Source: Metaphire vulgaris
Lineage: Eukaryota; Annelida; Clitellata; Crassiclitellata; Megascolecidae
Length of the DNA: 64,000 bases
Assembly: GCA_018105865.1 (NCBI GenBank)
Contig: CM030862.1
Coordinates: 4,980,062 to 5,044,061 of the forward strand
Reading direction: 5' to 3'
Part shown: piece by piece, positions 1 through 11,288 of the stretch
Numbering within the stretch: position 1 is the first letter of the stretch
How the letters are laid out: each line of letters starts with the position of its first letter
The notes under the pieces: generated by a model
Databases searched by the model: none
What the model saw: the letters and a program-made list of their open reading frames with translations, nothing else
Told to the model about the DNA's origin: nothing
Translations under genes and position numbers: made by a program

Positions 1-263
1 TATTTTAAATTTAACTGATTGATTGAAGCAAGAACTGCAATTGATTTTAATTTGGAGCATGTAATTTGATTTGTGATTGGCTCAACACTGGTAAACTTAT
101 CTTATTTTTCTAAATTTATTACACATGCGGTGGACAGAGGTAGGCCTAATGCCATTAGCGTGCGCATCAAGTCTGTCAATACATCAAATTTCCACTACTA
201 ATCATGTATTCTCAAGTTTTCAAGAGCTTATTTTTAAAAACTGATTCCACAAAAAACACCAGC
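1..263. other. unassigned non-coding sequence
   Basis: AT-rich sequence with no coding frame, repeat or RNA gene that I can recognise. It ends at the terminal sequence of a TIR element near position 264. Confidence 0.4.
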
Positions 264-1277
264 TAAGGGGCTGTCGATTAATTACATCAACAGTTTAGGA
301 GGGAGGGGGTTTGAAAAAGTTTGACAGTTGTTGACAGGGGAGGGGGTGTCAAGAGAAGTTGACGTCAACAATTTAACTTTTTACAAATAATAAAAAATAG
401 GAGATTTCATGGAATACTACTTATTACAATGGAAAAAAGCATAGACTTTAATATCACAAGACAGAGTCTATGGTATCAGAAAGTGAGGCCAGTTTGCATG
501 GATGGTGTGTCAAGAAATGTTTATCCCGCTGAAATCTTGAAAATTTTGGTACACTGTTGGAACGAATATCGTTTAGCCGTTTAACTTATTTAGTGTGGAC
601 TAGTTGTTTAAAATATTGTGTAATTGATCGTCTGATTTATGCGAATAGTCATGGTTGCGCAGTCGCTGCCTTCAAAAATTAATAGACATAGGTCACATAG
701 TAACATAGGCTTATAGTCGTATAAATCAGCACTACACAAAACGGCTTCAAACTCAACTAATAATCGACCTAAAAATCTACTTTTTACGATACGATTATAG
801 TATTTATATTCGAAATCAATTGGCATAAGAATTGTGGAAAATATGAGTAAAAGATCAAACGGAACACATTTAAAGCAACTATGGTACACCATATTAAAGC
901 GGTCAGTGGAATAGGCGCTGCACTCAAATAAATATGATAGCGCTAAAGAATTATGAGGTCTTCAAGATATCTGTAAACATTTCTTGACACACCATCCATG
1001 CAAACTGGCTTCAACTTTGGCCTGACTTTGCCATAGATAGACGGCATCCAGTGTATTATAATAAATCTATGGAAAAAAGCATGGCAAAAAGGTAATCACC
1101 ACCATATTTTAACACTTGATAAGCAAAACATGGAAAAATGGTCATCACCGCAAAAAATAACCTTGTTATTGGGACCTGTCATTGATCCTGGGGGCGGGTC
1201 AACAGTTTTCGACGTAATTATGGGGGTAACAGAAAGTTGACAGTTGTTGACAAGGGGAGGGAGCAAAAATTATTTTG
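264..1277. mobile_element. TA-flanked TIR element, right end damaged
   Basis: The left end (TA then AGGGGCTGTCGATTAATTAC, followed by GTTGACAGTTGTTGACAGG) matches the ends of the element at 58996-60171. The right part at about 1195-1262 repeats the GTTGACAGTTGTTGACAAGG block but runs into a GT/GC microsatellite before a terminal repeat is reached, so this copy looks truncated. It is non-coding and is interrupted by a smaller inverted-repeat element (443-1068). Confidence 0.5.
443..1068. mobile_element. MITE with long inverted repeats, nested in another TIR element
   Basis: The 14-bp direct repeat ATGGAAAAAAGCAT flanks this block at about 429-442 and 1069-1082. Inside, the stretch around 490-527 reappears inverted around 968-1010; the shared core includes GCATGGATGGTGTGTCAAG. 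Arms are roughly 90-100 bp with outer mismatches. No transposase frame is visible, so it is a non-autonomous foldback/MITE. The superfamily is not clear. Confidence 0.55.
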
Positions 1278-1301
1278 TGTGTGTGTGTGTGCGCGCGCGC
1301 T
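1276..1301. repeat. (GT)n(GC)n microsatellite
   Basis: A pure GT run passes into GC; potential Z-DNA-forming tract. Confidence 0.85.
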
Positions 1302-1479
1302 AAAGTCCACCGTTGCATTGAGAACTTTTCTGTGAAAATCGGGTTGAGACCGTATACAATGAAAAGACCGGGATAAGCAAGGAGCGTCGAAATCGCAAGG
1401 AGAAACGAATGGATGGTGAAGTATCCGACGATACTGCACTATAGGGTACGAAGTTGAGCTAAGAAGAGAAATGTTGTCC

Positions 1480-2329
1480 ATATTGGACAGGCTAATTCAA
1501 GTAGTATCTTCTAGATTTGAACATCACACTCTTACAAAGAAATACGACTTCCTTACACCTTCACACCTTTTTGATATAGAATATCACTGACAGTTAGATG
1601 ATGTTGATGAGGATATAGAGAAGGGAGCGGTTCCTTATCGAGACTGCAAGCATTTGTTCTGGCAGCTGGAAATGTAGAAATGGATGTTCCTTTGCAACTT
1701 CTGCAGTTCATTCAGAACAATACATCTCTGCGATTCAGTGCCAAATACAGATACGTGTGTTCTTGATTCTTGCCAATAGTAGGTGTACTGCGAGCTGCGA
1801 AAGGTAGTTCTCTAAACTAAAGTTAATCAATAACTACCCTCGGGCTTCAATGAGTGATTAAAAGTTAACCTATCTTGCGATAATTTCCATTAATGATTGA
1901 GTGTGATCTCCTCGATTAAAATTAATTTTTATGCTGCGAATAATGATTGTACGGAGAGGAAAGCCAGAAAAATTAACTGTTGAAATAATCGTATTTTGGC
2001 TGGTTTTCTCTTAAATTAGACAAACTAGATTTATTTAAAAATAAATGCACGTACTTCTAATTATAAAGTAACCCTTCTTCTGTTCTTCATATTAGATGAT
2101 AATGCATTTATCGTTTTTCAAAATCCGAGTCTATTTGTTCTCGATATTTGGGTGATTGTCACACGTAAAATTCCATTACAATTATATAGAGTATTTATAC
2201 AATACATTTTTAAAAACTGAAACGAATTTGTGGATTTTTTCTAATTTTTTAATGTTTGAATCCAACTTCTTTCCGAGGAGGCAAATTCTGCGACCGCCCC
2301 GGGCGGCATAAAGCCTTGGTACGCCGCTG
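1480..2329 (+). pseudogene. degenerate hAT transposase (ZMYM1-like type) with 3' terminus
   Basis: Translated across several frameshifts and stops, 1660-1985 shows the C-terminal dimerisation region of hAT transposases of the type fused to ZMYM1-like proteins: MDVPLQLLQFIQNN, then ERSFSKLKLINNY at about 1800, then TYLAIISIND and a final Arg/Lys-rich RRGKPEKL. Upstream codons around 1490-1680 fit the preceding helical region. The GC-rich end around 2293-2329 (CCCCGGGCGGC ... GTACGCCGCTG) resembles the CAGNGGCGTAC terminal repeat of such elements. It is non-functional: no frame is open across the domain. Confidence 0.6.
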
Positions 2330-2599
2330 GGCCAGCCTGACCTTGTTAACTGTTAGTGAGCAAAAACAATGGGATTTTTAAGAAAATTATTTTTATAATT
2401 GAAAGTTTTGGTTATACTTTTTCATTTGATTTCTTTATGTAGTGATACTTTTTAAATTTGTTGATGTAGATCTTAATATTTTGACATAAAAATCGATATT
2501 TTAGACGGCATAATAGCGGGACATGCACATTTGCCCAAAACGAAATTCTGGCTTTACAGTACCCGGAATTGGATATATCGATGAGTTATTCATCTTCTT

Positions 2600-3115
2600 T
2601 AGGTGCTCTATCCAAAGACAGGTTCCATACTCCAGCGTCGCCACTCCTCTCTATCTTGAGCTTTTATCTTCAGGGCTGAATACTTGTTTTTTTCCGTAGT
2701 GTCGAACATCCACTCCAGCATCGATGTCCTTGGTCGCCCTTTCTGTGCTTTCCCATTCATCTTTCCTTCTAGTACTTCTCTTAGTAGGTTTGATTCTGCT
2801 CTCAGAACATGACCTATCCACTTCTTTTGTCTTGTACGAATAGTGTTAATTAGGCTTTTCTTCTCTTCTATCCTCTCCAAGACTTCTTCGTTTGTTATTT
2901 TTTTCGTCCAGCTGATTTTTCCCATTTTTCGCCAGATCCACATTTCGAATGCCTCTGATCTCTTTATGTCTTCCTTTTTGAGCGTCCAAGTTTCTGATCC
3001 ATAGAGTGTCACTGGCCAGATCAGTGTTTTGACCAATCGTTTGTTCAGATTTTGGTTAAAATTCCTTCTCAGTAGTCCGCTTCTGTTCCCCATGGCAATT
3101 CTGTTCCCCATGGCA
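2600..3115 (-). pseudogene. RTE-like LINE, C-terminal end of reverse transcriptase ORF
   Basis: A 167-codon frame on the minus strand carries the post-RT C-terminal region of an endonuclease/RT LINE: LYGSETWTLKKEDIKR, then IRTRQKKWIGHVLRAE and KGRPRTSMLEWMF near the end. It begins inside the connection region, so it is a 5'-truncated copy. Clearly related copies lie at 54541-55190 and, more diverged, at 4140-5220. The clade call (RTE-like) is from the GSETW...GHVLR...GRP pattern only. Confidence 0.7.
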
Positions 3116-3299
3116 ATCCATCAATGATTATTTTAATTTCTCCACCGTGTCTGGTGAGTTATTACATTATTGGAATTCGAGTTGTAGAAGCAGACTAAAT
3201 TAAATGCCCTATGGTGATTTCAAGAACCCGCCACTTTGCTAAAATAGCGCAATGTGACAGATTTCAGACGTCGTCGCCGCTGGTGCTGCTCTCCTTTCC

Positions 3300-3798
3300 A
3301 AGAAAACAATGCGAACTAGATCTCATACCTACCTCTTTACTCAAACAGTGTGCCATCGTGCTATCATAACTAGAATCATTAACCTCTCTCTTACCCCAGG
3401 CACTTTCCCACCTTCGTTCAAAACTCTTTTGTCACTCCTCTCCTAAAATAGCCTGGTCTCGACAGAGAAAGAGAAGACCTTAATAACTATCGCCCCATCT
3501 CAAATCTTTCACTTCTATCAAAACTTATTGAGAAAATCGTGCTTTCTAGACTGACCGAACACCTTTCAAAATAACTCGCTATATAATACTCATCAGTCTG
3601 CCTACACTAAACATCACTCAACTGAAACCATCCTCGCCTACATTCATGGCAGACTTTTAACCGCAATTGTGGTCTCCGTCAAGTTACTGGCCTTTGTCTC
3701 ATTGACCTCTCTGCTGCGTTTGATACCATATATCACAAAATTCTGCTCGAGCGACTCTCTCTCTGGTTTGGCATATCTGATCACAACTGGTTTGCATC

Positions 3799-3800
<2 letters not shown>
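3300..3800 (+). pseudogene. CR1/L2-type LINE fragment, reverse transcriptase palm
   Basis: The plus strand reads, with many stops, the same RT as the minus-strand copy at 6240-7196: LERLSLWFGIS and a DLSAAFDTI motif-A region changed to AFDTIYHKILL. It stops at a (CTTA)n run. It is inactive and more eroded than its relatives at 5.5-7.7 and 12.4-15.9 kb. Confidence 0.65.
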
Positions 3801-3848
<48 letters not shown>

Positions 3849-3851
3849 GAC
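3801..3851. repeat. (CTTA)n microsatellite
   Basis: About twelve uninterrupted ACTT/CTTA units directly following the LINE fragment. This may be an expanded insertion tail or a secondary repeat. Confidence 0.9.
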
Positions 3852-4139
3852 CTACTTATGAATTACTGCTGCAATCAGTGCAATGACGTTGTGATCGAGC
3901 TTTTCCCACTCGTTCACCAATCTCTGCCTCAGTTGTCTCATATTGGAAACGCGTAACGGTAGACTCTTTGTTGTAGAATACCCCACACAGTTCTAATCTC
4001 GTCAGTTTGGTGGCAACAATTCTGGCGGTATGAGGGCAGAAGTGCATGAATTAAGCGGTATGACGAGCACGATGTGTCGGAGCATCATCCTGTTGGCAGA
4101 CGAACCGATCGCCAGCTACAAAGCGAATATCTGGTAGTA

Positions 4140-5220
4140 GCATCTTCTTTAGTACTGTTCCACGGCAACAGCCGCAATGAATTTCATCTTCTTTTTAGGT
4201 GCTGTATATTTATACGTTAGTGACCATGGATTTCCACTTTGTTCGATCTTGGCAGCCTCATATAAATTCGACGTTGTTCTTTACTCCCTTAATACCTTCT
4301 CGTAGGCAGTCTACATAGGTGTTTCTCTATCTTCCTCTTGCTTTTCTCTCCTCCACTTTTTCGGTTATTGCGAAATGCTCCAGGCCTTCTTTCCTCATTA
4401 TGTGCCCGAAGAAGCAAAGCTGCCTTTTATGGTTACCATCAGACTTCTTTTTATCCAATTTCATTCAAGATCTCCTCGTTGGTTTTCTTTTCCATCCATG
4501 AGAGCTTCAGCATCCTTCGCAAAATACACATATCTGTGGCTTTCAATTTTTTCTGCGTGGCTTTGGATATAGTCCATGTCTCTGCTCCATAGGCCTACAA
4601 GAGGACTGACCAAACGTAGCTTTTGAGCACTTTAAATCGTGTCTCGTAAGAGATGTTTTTTGTATTTTTTATTGCTTTTTGCATTACCACATCTCGTGTT
4701 TAATTTATATTGAATAGCAGTGGAGATAAGCCACACCGTTCTAATTGTTATCTCAAACCATTCTGTTAGTTCCCCATTAGTTTTCGCTCTGCTCATTTTT
4801 TACTGTTTTACTGTATAAGTTTTGTATGAGATTAACTAGCTTCTCTGGAATACCGTAGTGTTTCAGTGCTTGTCATAATTCTTCATGCTGTATGCTATCA
4901 AAACCAAAATGCTTGAAATTGTGGTATAGGGCCTATTATCTTATTTACTTCGCAGTATTTTTCTACTATCCTTCTGATCGTATGTATTTGATCGATTGTA
5001 CTCTTTCCCATTCTAAAGCCTGCTATTCCTCTGTCAATGTTTCTTCCAAGTAGTGTTTGAGTCTTTGTTGTAGCACACTTGTATATATTTCCCTGGTATA
5101 CTGAGTAGGCTTATTCCTCTATAATTGTTGCAGTTTGTTTTATCACCTTTTTATGTATTGGAACTATTATGACTTTCTCCCATTCCTCTGGTGATTTTTC
5201 TTATTCTTATATTTTATTAC
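4140..5220 (-). pseudogene. degenerate RTE-like LINE (RT to C-terminus)
   Basis: Read on the minus strand across frameshifts, 4200-4620 gives RTE-like C-terminal words (SLMVTIK, EKVLRE, KVEGKRSRGRQR-like) and 4640-5180 gives eroded RT palm sequence including LVNLIQNLYSKTV. No open frame remains. It is a relative of the copies at 2600 and 54541. Confidence 0.55.
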
Positions 5221-5239
5221 ATAAATATATGGATAAACA

Positions 5240-5524
5240 ATACATAATTTAAGACTTGCATATGACATAGATGTGATAACAACAAAAGAAGCTCACCAAC
5301 AAACATTAACCTATGAAATATGCAAGGCCGGAGGAGAAGTGGGACTAAAAATAAATGCAGAGAAAACTAAAGCAATGGTCACAGGGAACATCGGGAAAGT
5401 TAACCTAAAACTAAAGGAGAAAATTCGTATACCTAGGATCAGTACTGACAGAAGGTGGACTAAGCGAAGAAGGCATAATTATATAATAAGGAGAATTGGA
5501 CTAACAAGTGCAGTAAGTAAGTAA
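5240..5524 (+). pseudogene. RTE-like LINE fragment, RT palm to thumb
   Basis: The plus-strand frame starts just after the YADD box and reads LAYDIDVITTKEA, then VGLKINAEKTKAM, the conserved post-YADD strand, and ends in RIGLTSAVSK. It is short, without 5' or 3' ends, and head-to-head with the RTE-like remnant to its left. Confidence 0.65.
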
Positions 5525-5686
5525 GAAAGTAAAATCTCGTGGATTTCTATAGCGCCTTGGAAAGCAGCACAACAGTAGCTGCTTATTCTTAGGCGCTCAG
5601 CCTCTCTTCAAATAGCTATAGGGAAGGTATGTTATCAGCCAGGAAATAGTCAACATCCAAAGGGCAGTGAGGCTAGGTTGTTACAG

Positions 5687-6204
5687 CTATGGAGGATATG
5701 ATTTTAGAAAAAGGAATGATTTAAGTTTGGACCTGAAGACTTGAGGAGATAATGCGGGAATCATAGGAAATGAGGAATCAGATTTTATTATTTGAAAGTG
5801 TCCAAGTGTGCGGAGGGAAGCTGGGATCGAATTCCAAAGTTCAGATGAGGCGTATGAGAAGGCATGAGGTTGCAAATTTTCAGGGATGACTGATTGAGTG
5901 GGCGTGACAGAGTGAGGTAAGATGATGAACGTGTGGGTCGAGGAGGCTGAGGGGTTAATAGTGATCTAAGGTAGACAGGTTTTGATGACTGAAGTCGGCT
6001 ATGTGTAAGTGTTATTATCTTATATTGGATGCGTTCAGTTATTTTAAGCCAATGTAATGATTTTAGTATGGGTGAAATATGGGAAAATTTAGGTGACTTA
6101 GTAACAGCACGAGCAAGTGCATTTTGTATTGATTGCAATTTGTTGATAGAGGCTTTGGGAAGGTTATAGTAGAGGGAGTTACAATAATCTAATTTGGAGT
6201 GCAC
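5687..6204 (-). pseudogene. C-terminal region of the CR1/L2-type LINE ORF
   Basis: Two overlapping frames (6204-5788 and 5875-5687) contain the family's conserved tail: HSKLDYCNSLYYNLPKASIN, LQSIQNALARAV, LKSLHWLKITERIQYK, then FSYASSELWNSIPASLR. A single frameshift near 5870 separates them. Confidence 0.75.
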
Positions 6205-6239
6205 TATTGAGGTGGCAATTGTGGAGGCAGTTTTAGTAT

Positions 6240-7196
6240 CTAGGCAAGGACGTAGGCGGCGAAGGTCACGAATATGAACATAGCAGGCTGGGAGATTTGT
6301 GATTCGAAGTTTAGAAAAGAATCAAATTTGAATCCTAGATTTCTAGCAGTTGGAACAGGGATTATTGTGGTGTTAGGAGCCAAAACTAGTTTAGGATTGT
6401 CAATTTTTTCGAGTTGTTGGAGTAGTCCAATTAAAAGAAACTCTGTCTTAGATGGGTTAAGAGTGAGGAGATTAGATGAAATCCAAGCAGAGATTGATGA
6501 GAATGCAGATTCAAGCTCAATAATAGAAGCATTGAATGAAAGAGGTGAGAAGGAAAGGAATAGCTGAGTGTCATCGGCATAGAGTTGGTGATTTAAATTA
6601 AGGGAATTAATTAAAGATGAGAGCGGTGTTGTGTAAAAGCTGAACAGTAAAGGCCCAAGAACAGATCCTTGAGGCACTCCAAAATCTACAGTGTGAAATA
6701 GAGAAATTTGGCTAAGACAGGACACTTGAAATGACCGGGATTTAAGATAAGATGAAAACCAGTTGTGAGCTATGTCAGATATTCCAAACCAGAGAGAGAG
6801 TCGTTCGAGCAGAATTTTGTGATCTATGGTATCAAATGCAGCAGAGAGGTCAAGGAGACAAAGGCCAGTAACTTGTCGGAGACCAATTGCAGTTAAGAGT
6901 CTGTCATGAATGTAGGCGAGAACGGTTTCAGTTGAGTGATGTTTAGTGTAGGCAGACTGATGAGCATTATATAGCGAGTTATTTGAAAGGTGTTCGATCA
7001 GTCTAGAAAGCACAATTTTCTCAGTAAGTTTTGATAGAAGTGAAAGATTTGAGATGGGGCGATAGTTATTAAGATCTTCTCTGTCAAAACCAGGCTTTTT
7101 TACGAGAGGAGTGACAAAAGAGTTTTTGAACGAAGGTGGGAAAGTGCCTGAGGTAAGAGAGAGGTTAATGATTCTAGTTACGATAGGCGTAAGCAC
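6240..7196 (-). pseudogene. reverse transcriptase domain of the CR1/L2-type LINE
   Basis: A 318-codon open frame covers the RT fingers and palm in order: NYRPISNLSLLSKL (about residue 45), HQSAYTKHHSTETVL, DLSAAFDTIDH with the motif-A aspartate (about 118), VPQGSVLGPLLFSFYT (about 175) and YADDTQLF (about 205), the catalytic double aspartate. It then reads ALNPSKTEFLLI-like sequence before losing frame near 6240; the thumb and C-terminal region resume in another frame at 6204-5687. It would copy element RNA at a nicked genomic target. Here it is broken by truncation and frameshift, with no complete endonuclease upstream. Confidence 0.8.
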
Positions 7197-7684
7197 GATG
7201 GCACACTGTTTGAGTAAAGAGGTAGGTATGGGATCTAGGTCACATTGTTTGTTTGGGAGAGAAAGTTTGGATACATCTTCATCAGCTGCAGGAGTGAAGC
7301 TGGATAAATTGCATGGGGGTTGTGGGGAGAAGGGTAATGAGGAGAGGTGGTTTGAGTAATACTAGTGAAAGACTTAAGGACACTGCAAATCTTAGAGATT
7401 TTTGCAGAGAAGAAATTAGCAAAAGATCAGCAAGTTCTGACAGAGAAATGGATTGAGGGAGAGGTTTTGATTCTTTGCGATGGAAAAGATCATCTACGGT
7501 TTTCCAGAGCTTACGTGGGTTAGAGCTATTTGTGGAAATGATGTTAGAATAGTACTTCTTTTTGGCAGATGTAAGGAGATTATGGTAGCGGTTAGTGGCG
7601 GAACGAAGATTTAAAAGGTCAGATGGAGAATGTGTTCTATGGTGTGTTCGTTCGAGACGTCTGCGAAATTACTTGAAATGAAAT

Positions 7685-7860
7685 GAAGTGCAGCATTTGG
7701 AAAGCTTCAAAATATACGGAAAGACAAACAAATATCACTTAAAACAAAACTAAAGCTATATAATACACTGATCAAACCAATACTACTACATGGATCAGAA
7801 TGCTGGGCCATAAAGAAAAAACGACGAAAGAAGATTAATTACTGCAGAAATGAACTAGTT
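7685..7860 (+). pseudogene. RTE-like LINE fragment
   Basis: The plus strand reads KLKLYNTLIKPILLHGSECW followed by AIKKK, the post-RT region of RTE-like LINEs. Only about 60 codons remain, without ends. Confidence 0.6.
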
Positions 7861-7889
7861 AAGAGGCAAGGGCCCCAGCCCCCAAATGA

Positions 7890-8880
7890 CGCCTCTGAGT
7901 CACATCAGCTGCAACTCAATGCTGCTAAGACTGAAGTATTATGGATCACCTCTGAGCCAGTCAGAAACACTTGACACCGACGACCTGTATCAGCATCGAT
8001 GGACTTGAGGTACAACCAGTGTTGTCTGTCCGAATCTCTGGATCCACATCGATAGCACATTATCGATGAGGACCCATGTCTCGAAGACAATTGCCAGCTG
8101 CCATCAACGCGCACTTCGGCTGATCAGAAGTGTACGAAGATCAGTGTCTGTCACCGCTCTTGAATATTAAATTTGGTCCCCAAGGTCAAGTCACTGGTTT
8201 CATCATTGGTGCTGACCAAACTAGACTAAATGGAACGCGACACTTGCCGGATCACCGCAACACCTGCTGGATCGTCTCCAGTTCGTTGCTGAAAGCAGCG
8301 CGCGGTTGATCTTCCAGGTCCCTTCTCGTGAACATGTAACAACGCTTCTTCTGGGAGACTTACACTGGCTATGAATGCCGGAGCGGATTCAGTTTAAGTT
8401 AGCAACACTGGCTTACCGCTGCCTGAATGGTATAGGGCCAGAGTAATGTTTTGTAGTTAGTTGCCCATCAATGTTCTTGCGAATTGTTAAAATTTTACTC
8501 TTAATTTTTAAGTTGTTTTAGCACGAGTCGCAGATCAGGCAGGTCGCCAGCGTCGCCTGAGATCTGCTAGAACCGCTTCTCTGGTCGTGCTCCATTGACG
8601 CGCCAATCTATCTCGCAACTTGCTTCATTTGCTAATTTTTGCCGTCACTGTAGGTGATCGTGCCTTTCCCTGTGACTGCTGCAAGGGCATGGAACCGCCT
8701 GCCTTCTTCAGTTCAACTCTCCCTAACGCCAGACACCCTCAAGAAGAATCTTAAAACTTGGCTATTTTGTCCTCTCCAAACGCATAGAGAAAATTGTTCT
8801 TTCCAGAGCTATTGTAATTTATAATTTGTAATGTGTCCACGCAGTCACTGTATTAGTTGCCACATAAATCTCCTACTGAA
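7890..8880 (+). pseudogene. degenerate L2/CR1-type LINE 3' region
   Basis: Plus-strand fragments read LNAAKTEVLWITSEPVR (after the YADD box) and, further on, the HWL and FLP-type tail motifs of L2/CR1 ORFs, with many stops and frameshifts. The 3' end (TGTCCACGCAGTCACTGTAT) leads into ATA/TAA repeats. The same 3' end reappears in reverse at 49086-49140. Confidence 0.6.
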
Positions 8881-8888
8881 ACGTTGTA

Positions 8889-8913
8889 TAATAATAATAA
8901 TAAATAAGACTTC

Positions 8914-8947
<34 letters not shown>

Positions 8948-8986
8948 TCAACTAATAATAATAATAATAATAATAATTCTACTTTA
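8889..8986. repeat. (TAA)n microsatellite / LINE tail
   Basis: Runs of ATA/TAA interrupted by short spacers follow the LINE 3' end. Such trinucleotide runs are common 3' tails of L2/CR1-type insertions. Confidence 0.85.
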
Positions 8987-8989
8987 TTG

Positions 8990-9505
8990 TATTTCCAAGA
9001 CAGAATTTCTCTTTGGTAATAACTGGAAAAATTGAAAGTCCCACACAGACTGTCTACAGTAATTTATCATTTTATAGCCTCCCTAACGTTGAACACGCAT
9101 GAAAAAACTATCTCATCAATATCTCTGTTTGGCCAACTATTTTGCCGTTTTGTACAGCACTATAGCGGCCCCTTCGATATTAATCTTAGTAGACAGCTAC
9201 GTAAGAATAATTGGATTATAATATAAACTTGACTACTTTACTTACTTAATTAATTTGTATTTTCTTCTCTCATGAGTTTTAATTTTCACTTCTCTAGTAT
9301 AGTAAAAGTTAGTTAAGTTTCTTGTCGTCATTATGTATGTTTTTCAAACTGTCTGTGTTTATGTTGCTGATCTTATGTTGCTGAATAAATAAATTGCTGC
9401 TGCTGAATAAAAGTAATAAAGTAAGTATGTAAGTCAAATCTCTCTAAATAATTCTCCCAGAAGAAGTAGGCCTAAAAATTGAAAAATAACCCGAAATATA
9501 AAAAA
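8990..9505 (+). other. unassigned, with a short LINE-like scrap at its end
   Basis: No convincing gene. Positions 9446-9503 (AGAAGAAGTAGGCCTAAAAA) also occur at 50650-50692 inside a foldback element and in one frame read PEEVGLKIEK, a possible LINE scrap. The rest shows nothing I can assign. Confidence 0.35.
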
Positions 9506-9507
9506 GC

Positions 9508-10560
9508 ACAGCAGTAGCTGCTTATTCTTATGCATTTAATTAATATGCTATCCACTGATAATCTTTCTTGAAAATAGCTATAGACAGGGTGGTTTGTCGG
9601 CCGGGCAAAAAACTAAAGGTCAGTGTATCTATGAGGCTCATTCATCAGGTTATTGTTGCTATGGGGGAAATGACATTTAATTACTATACCATAATATACT
9701 AATAGGAAGGTTTTAAGTTTAGACCTAAAGGATTGAGGAGACAGTGAAGGAATTAACAGGAAATGAGGATTCGAGCTTATTGTTTGACCATGTCGTTAGG
9801 CTGCCACGGAGGGAGGCTGGAATTGAGTTCCAAAGTTCTGGTGCAGTTAAAGGACGAATTATGAGAAATACCATTCCCGTTGCAGATTTTTAGAGTGATG
9901 ACTGATTTAACGGGCGTGAAAGTGTGAGATGAGATGATGATCGTCCAGTAGGTCGGGGAGGCCGAGGCGTTAAGAGTTTTTTTAAAAATTTCTTTTCAAT
10001 TTTTCAAAATTTTCGGTTTTTTATTTTTCGACTTGAATTTTCAAGTGAACTGTAAGCCCTTTTACGAATCGTTATTATCTTGTACTCAAGTCCATAAGTT
10101 TAGGATATTTTAAACGCAAAAGTGTAGTGTCTTCAGTATGGGTGAAATTTTCATGGCAGAACTTTGGTGATTTGGTTACTGCTCGGGCTAGTGCATTTTG
10201 AATTGATTGTAATTTGTTGATGGAGGTTTTTGGGAGGTTATAGTAAAGGGAGTTGCAGTAATCCAGTTTGGAATGGACTATTGAAGTGGCGATTGTGGAT
10301 GCAGTTTTGGTGTCAAGGCAAGGACGGAGGCGACGTAGATCACCTAACATGGGCGTAGCAGGATTTATAGTTGGGAGATCTGTGATTCTAAATTTAGGGA
10401 TGAATCAATTTTGAAACCAAGATTTTTTGCAGTTGGAGCAGGGGTTATTGTGGTATCTGGAGTCAGGACTAGCTTAGGACAGTCAATTTTTTTTAACTTG
10501 TTGGAGGTTCAGACTCAGTAGAATTTCTTCTGTGTTGAAAACCACATCCAAGTCCACTGT
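9508..10560 (-). pseudogene. CR1/L2-type LINE, diverged copy
   Basis: The minus strand carries the 3' block (GTAGCTGCTTATTCTTA at 9514) and, at 10075-10350, DLRRLRPCLDTKTASTIATS with HSKLDYCNSLYYNLPKTSIN. It is more diverged than the copies at 5.5 and 12.4 kb and is interrupted near 9975-10075 by an AT-rich stretch of unknown origin. Confidence 0.7.
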
Positions 10561-10605
10561 TTGACGTTATAACACACATCAGAGAGGCTATTTGATTTTC
10601 ATTTA

Positions 10606-10712
10606 GTGTTTGACAGTGGCGGCTCCAGGATTTGGCAAGTGGGGGGGCGGCCGTTGGGGTGGCAACTTCTAATCATGGGGGGCCAACCATTTGTTGTTAG
10701 GTATTTAGTATT
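10606..10712. repeat. hAT-MITE-like terminus (CAGTGGCGG type)
   Basis: CAGTGGCGGCTCCAGGATTT followed by a G-rich run matches the left-end style of the MITE at 19313-19680. No matching right end is visible before the adjoining LINE fragment, so it is probably a partial copy. Confidence 0.4.
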
Positions 10713-10715
10713 AAG

Positions 10716-11157
10716 TAGATCACTATTAACCCCTCAGCCTCCTCGACCCACACGTTCATCATCTTACCTCACTCTGTCACGCCCACTCAATCAGTCATCC
10801 CTGAAAATTTGCAACCGTGCCTTCTCATACGCCTCACCTGAACTTTGGAACTCGATCCCAGCTTCCCTCCGCAGACTTGGACACTTTCAAATAATAAAAT
10901 CTGATTCCTCAGTTCCTATAATTCCCGCATTATCTCCTCAAGTCTTCAGATCTAAGCTTAAATCATTCCTTTTTCTAAAATCATGTCCTCCATAGCTGTA
11001 ACAACCCTTTGGATGTTGACTATTGCCTGGCTGATAACATACCTTCCCCATAGCTATTTGAAGAGAGGCTGAGCGCCTAAGAATAAGCAGCTACTGTTGT
11101 GCTGTTTTCCAAGGCGCTATAGAAATCCACGAGATTTTACTTTACTTTACTTTACTT
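10716..11157 (+). pseudogene. CR1/L2-type LINE, short 3' copy on the + strand
   Basis: Starts in the C-terminal coding region (SLLTPQPPRPTRSSSYLTLS, NRAFSYASPELWNSIPASLR) and continues through the full 3' untranslated block to an (ACTTT)n tail at 11140-11157. The frame is open to its natural stop near 10993. It is a severely 5'-truncated but young-looking insertion, opposite in orientation to its neighbours. Confidence 0.75.
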
Positions 11158-11288
11158 AAGTTCGAGTCTATTGCATATTGTTTCAATACATTTACTTTGA
11201 CACTATGTAAAAATGTCACTCAGGTACAGTAATTCACTACTGTTACTTTGTCACAAAACAGTAATGAATAGTAAAATTGTTATCAAAC

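Larger units (their letters stand above)
5527..7670 (-). mobile_element. CR1/L2-type LINE, 5'-truncated copy
   Basis: This minus-strand copy runs from a 3' end with an AAAGT-type repeat tail (5520-5537) to an abrupt break near 7670. The 3' untranslated region has a block seen in all family members (ATAGCGCCTTGGAAAGCAGC, then GTAGCTGCTTATTCTTAGGC). Coding content is linker, RT (6240-7196) and C-terminal region (5687-6204). Other copies: 9508-10560, 10716-11157, 12403-15850, 34370-36110 and 39329-42851. Similarity between copies is high by eye, suggesting recent family activity. Confidence 0.8.

Noticed and set aside
8831..9019. Asn/Ile-rich open frames over TAA/TTA runs (also 48998-49310 and 58131-58178)
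   Set aside because: They are translations of trinucleotide microsatellites; no start, splice or conservation signal supports a protein.
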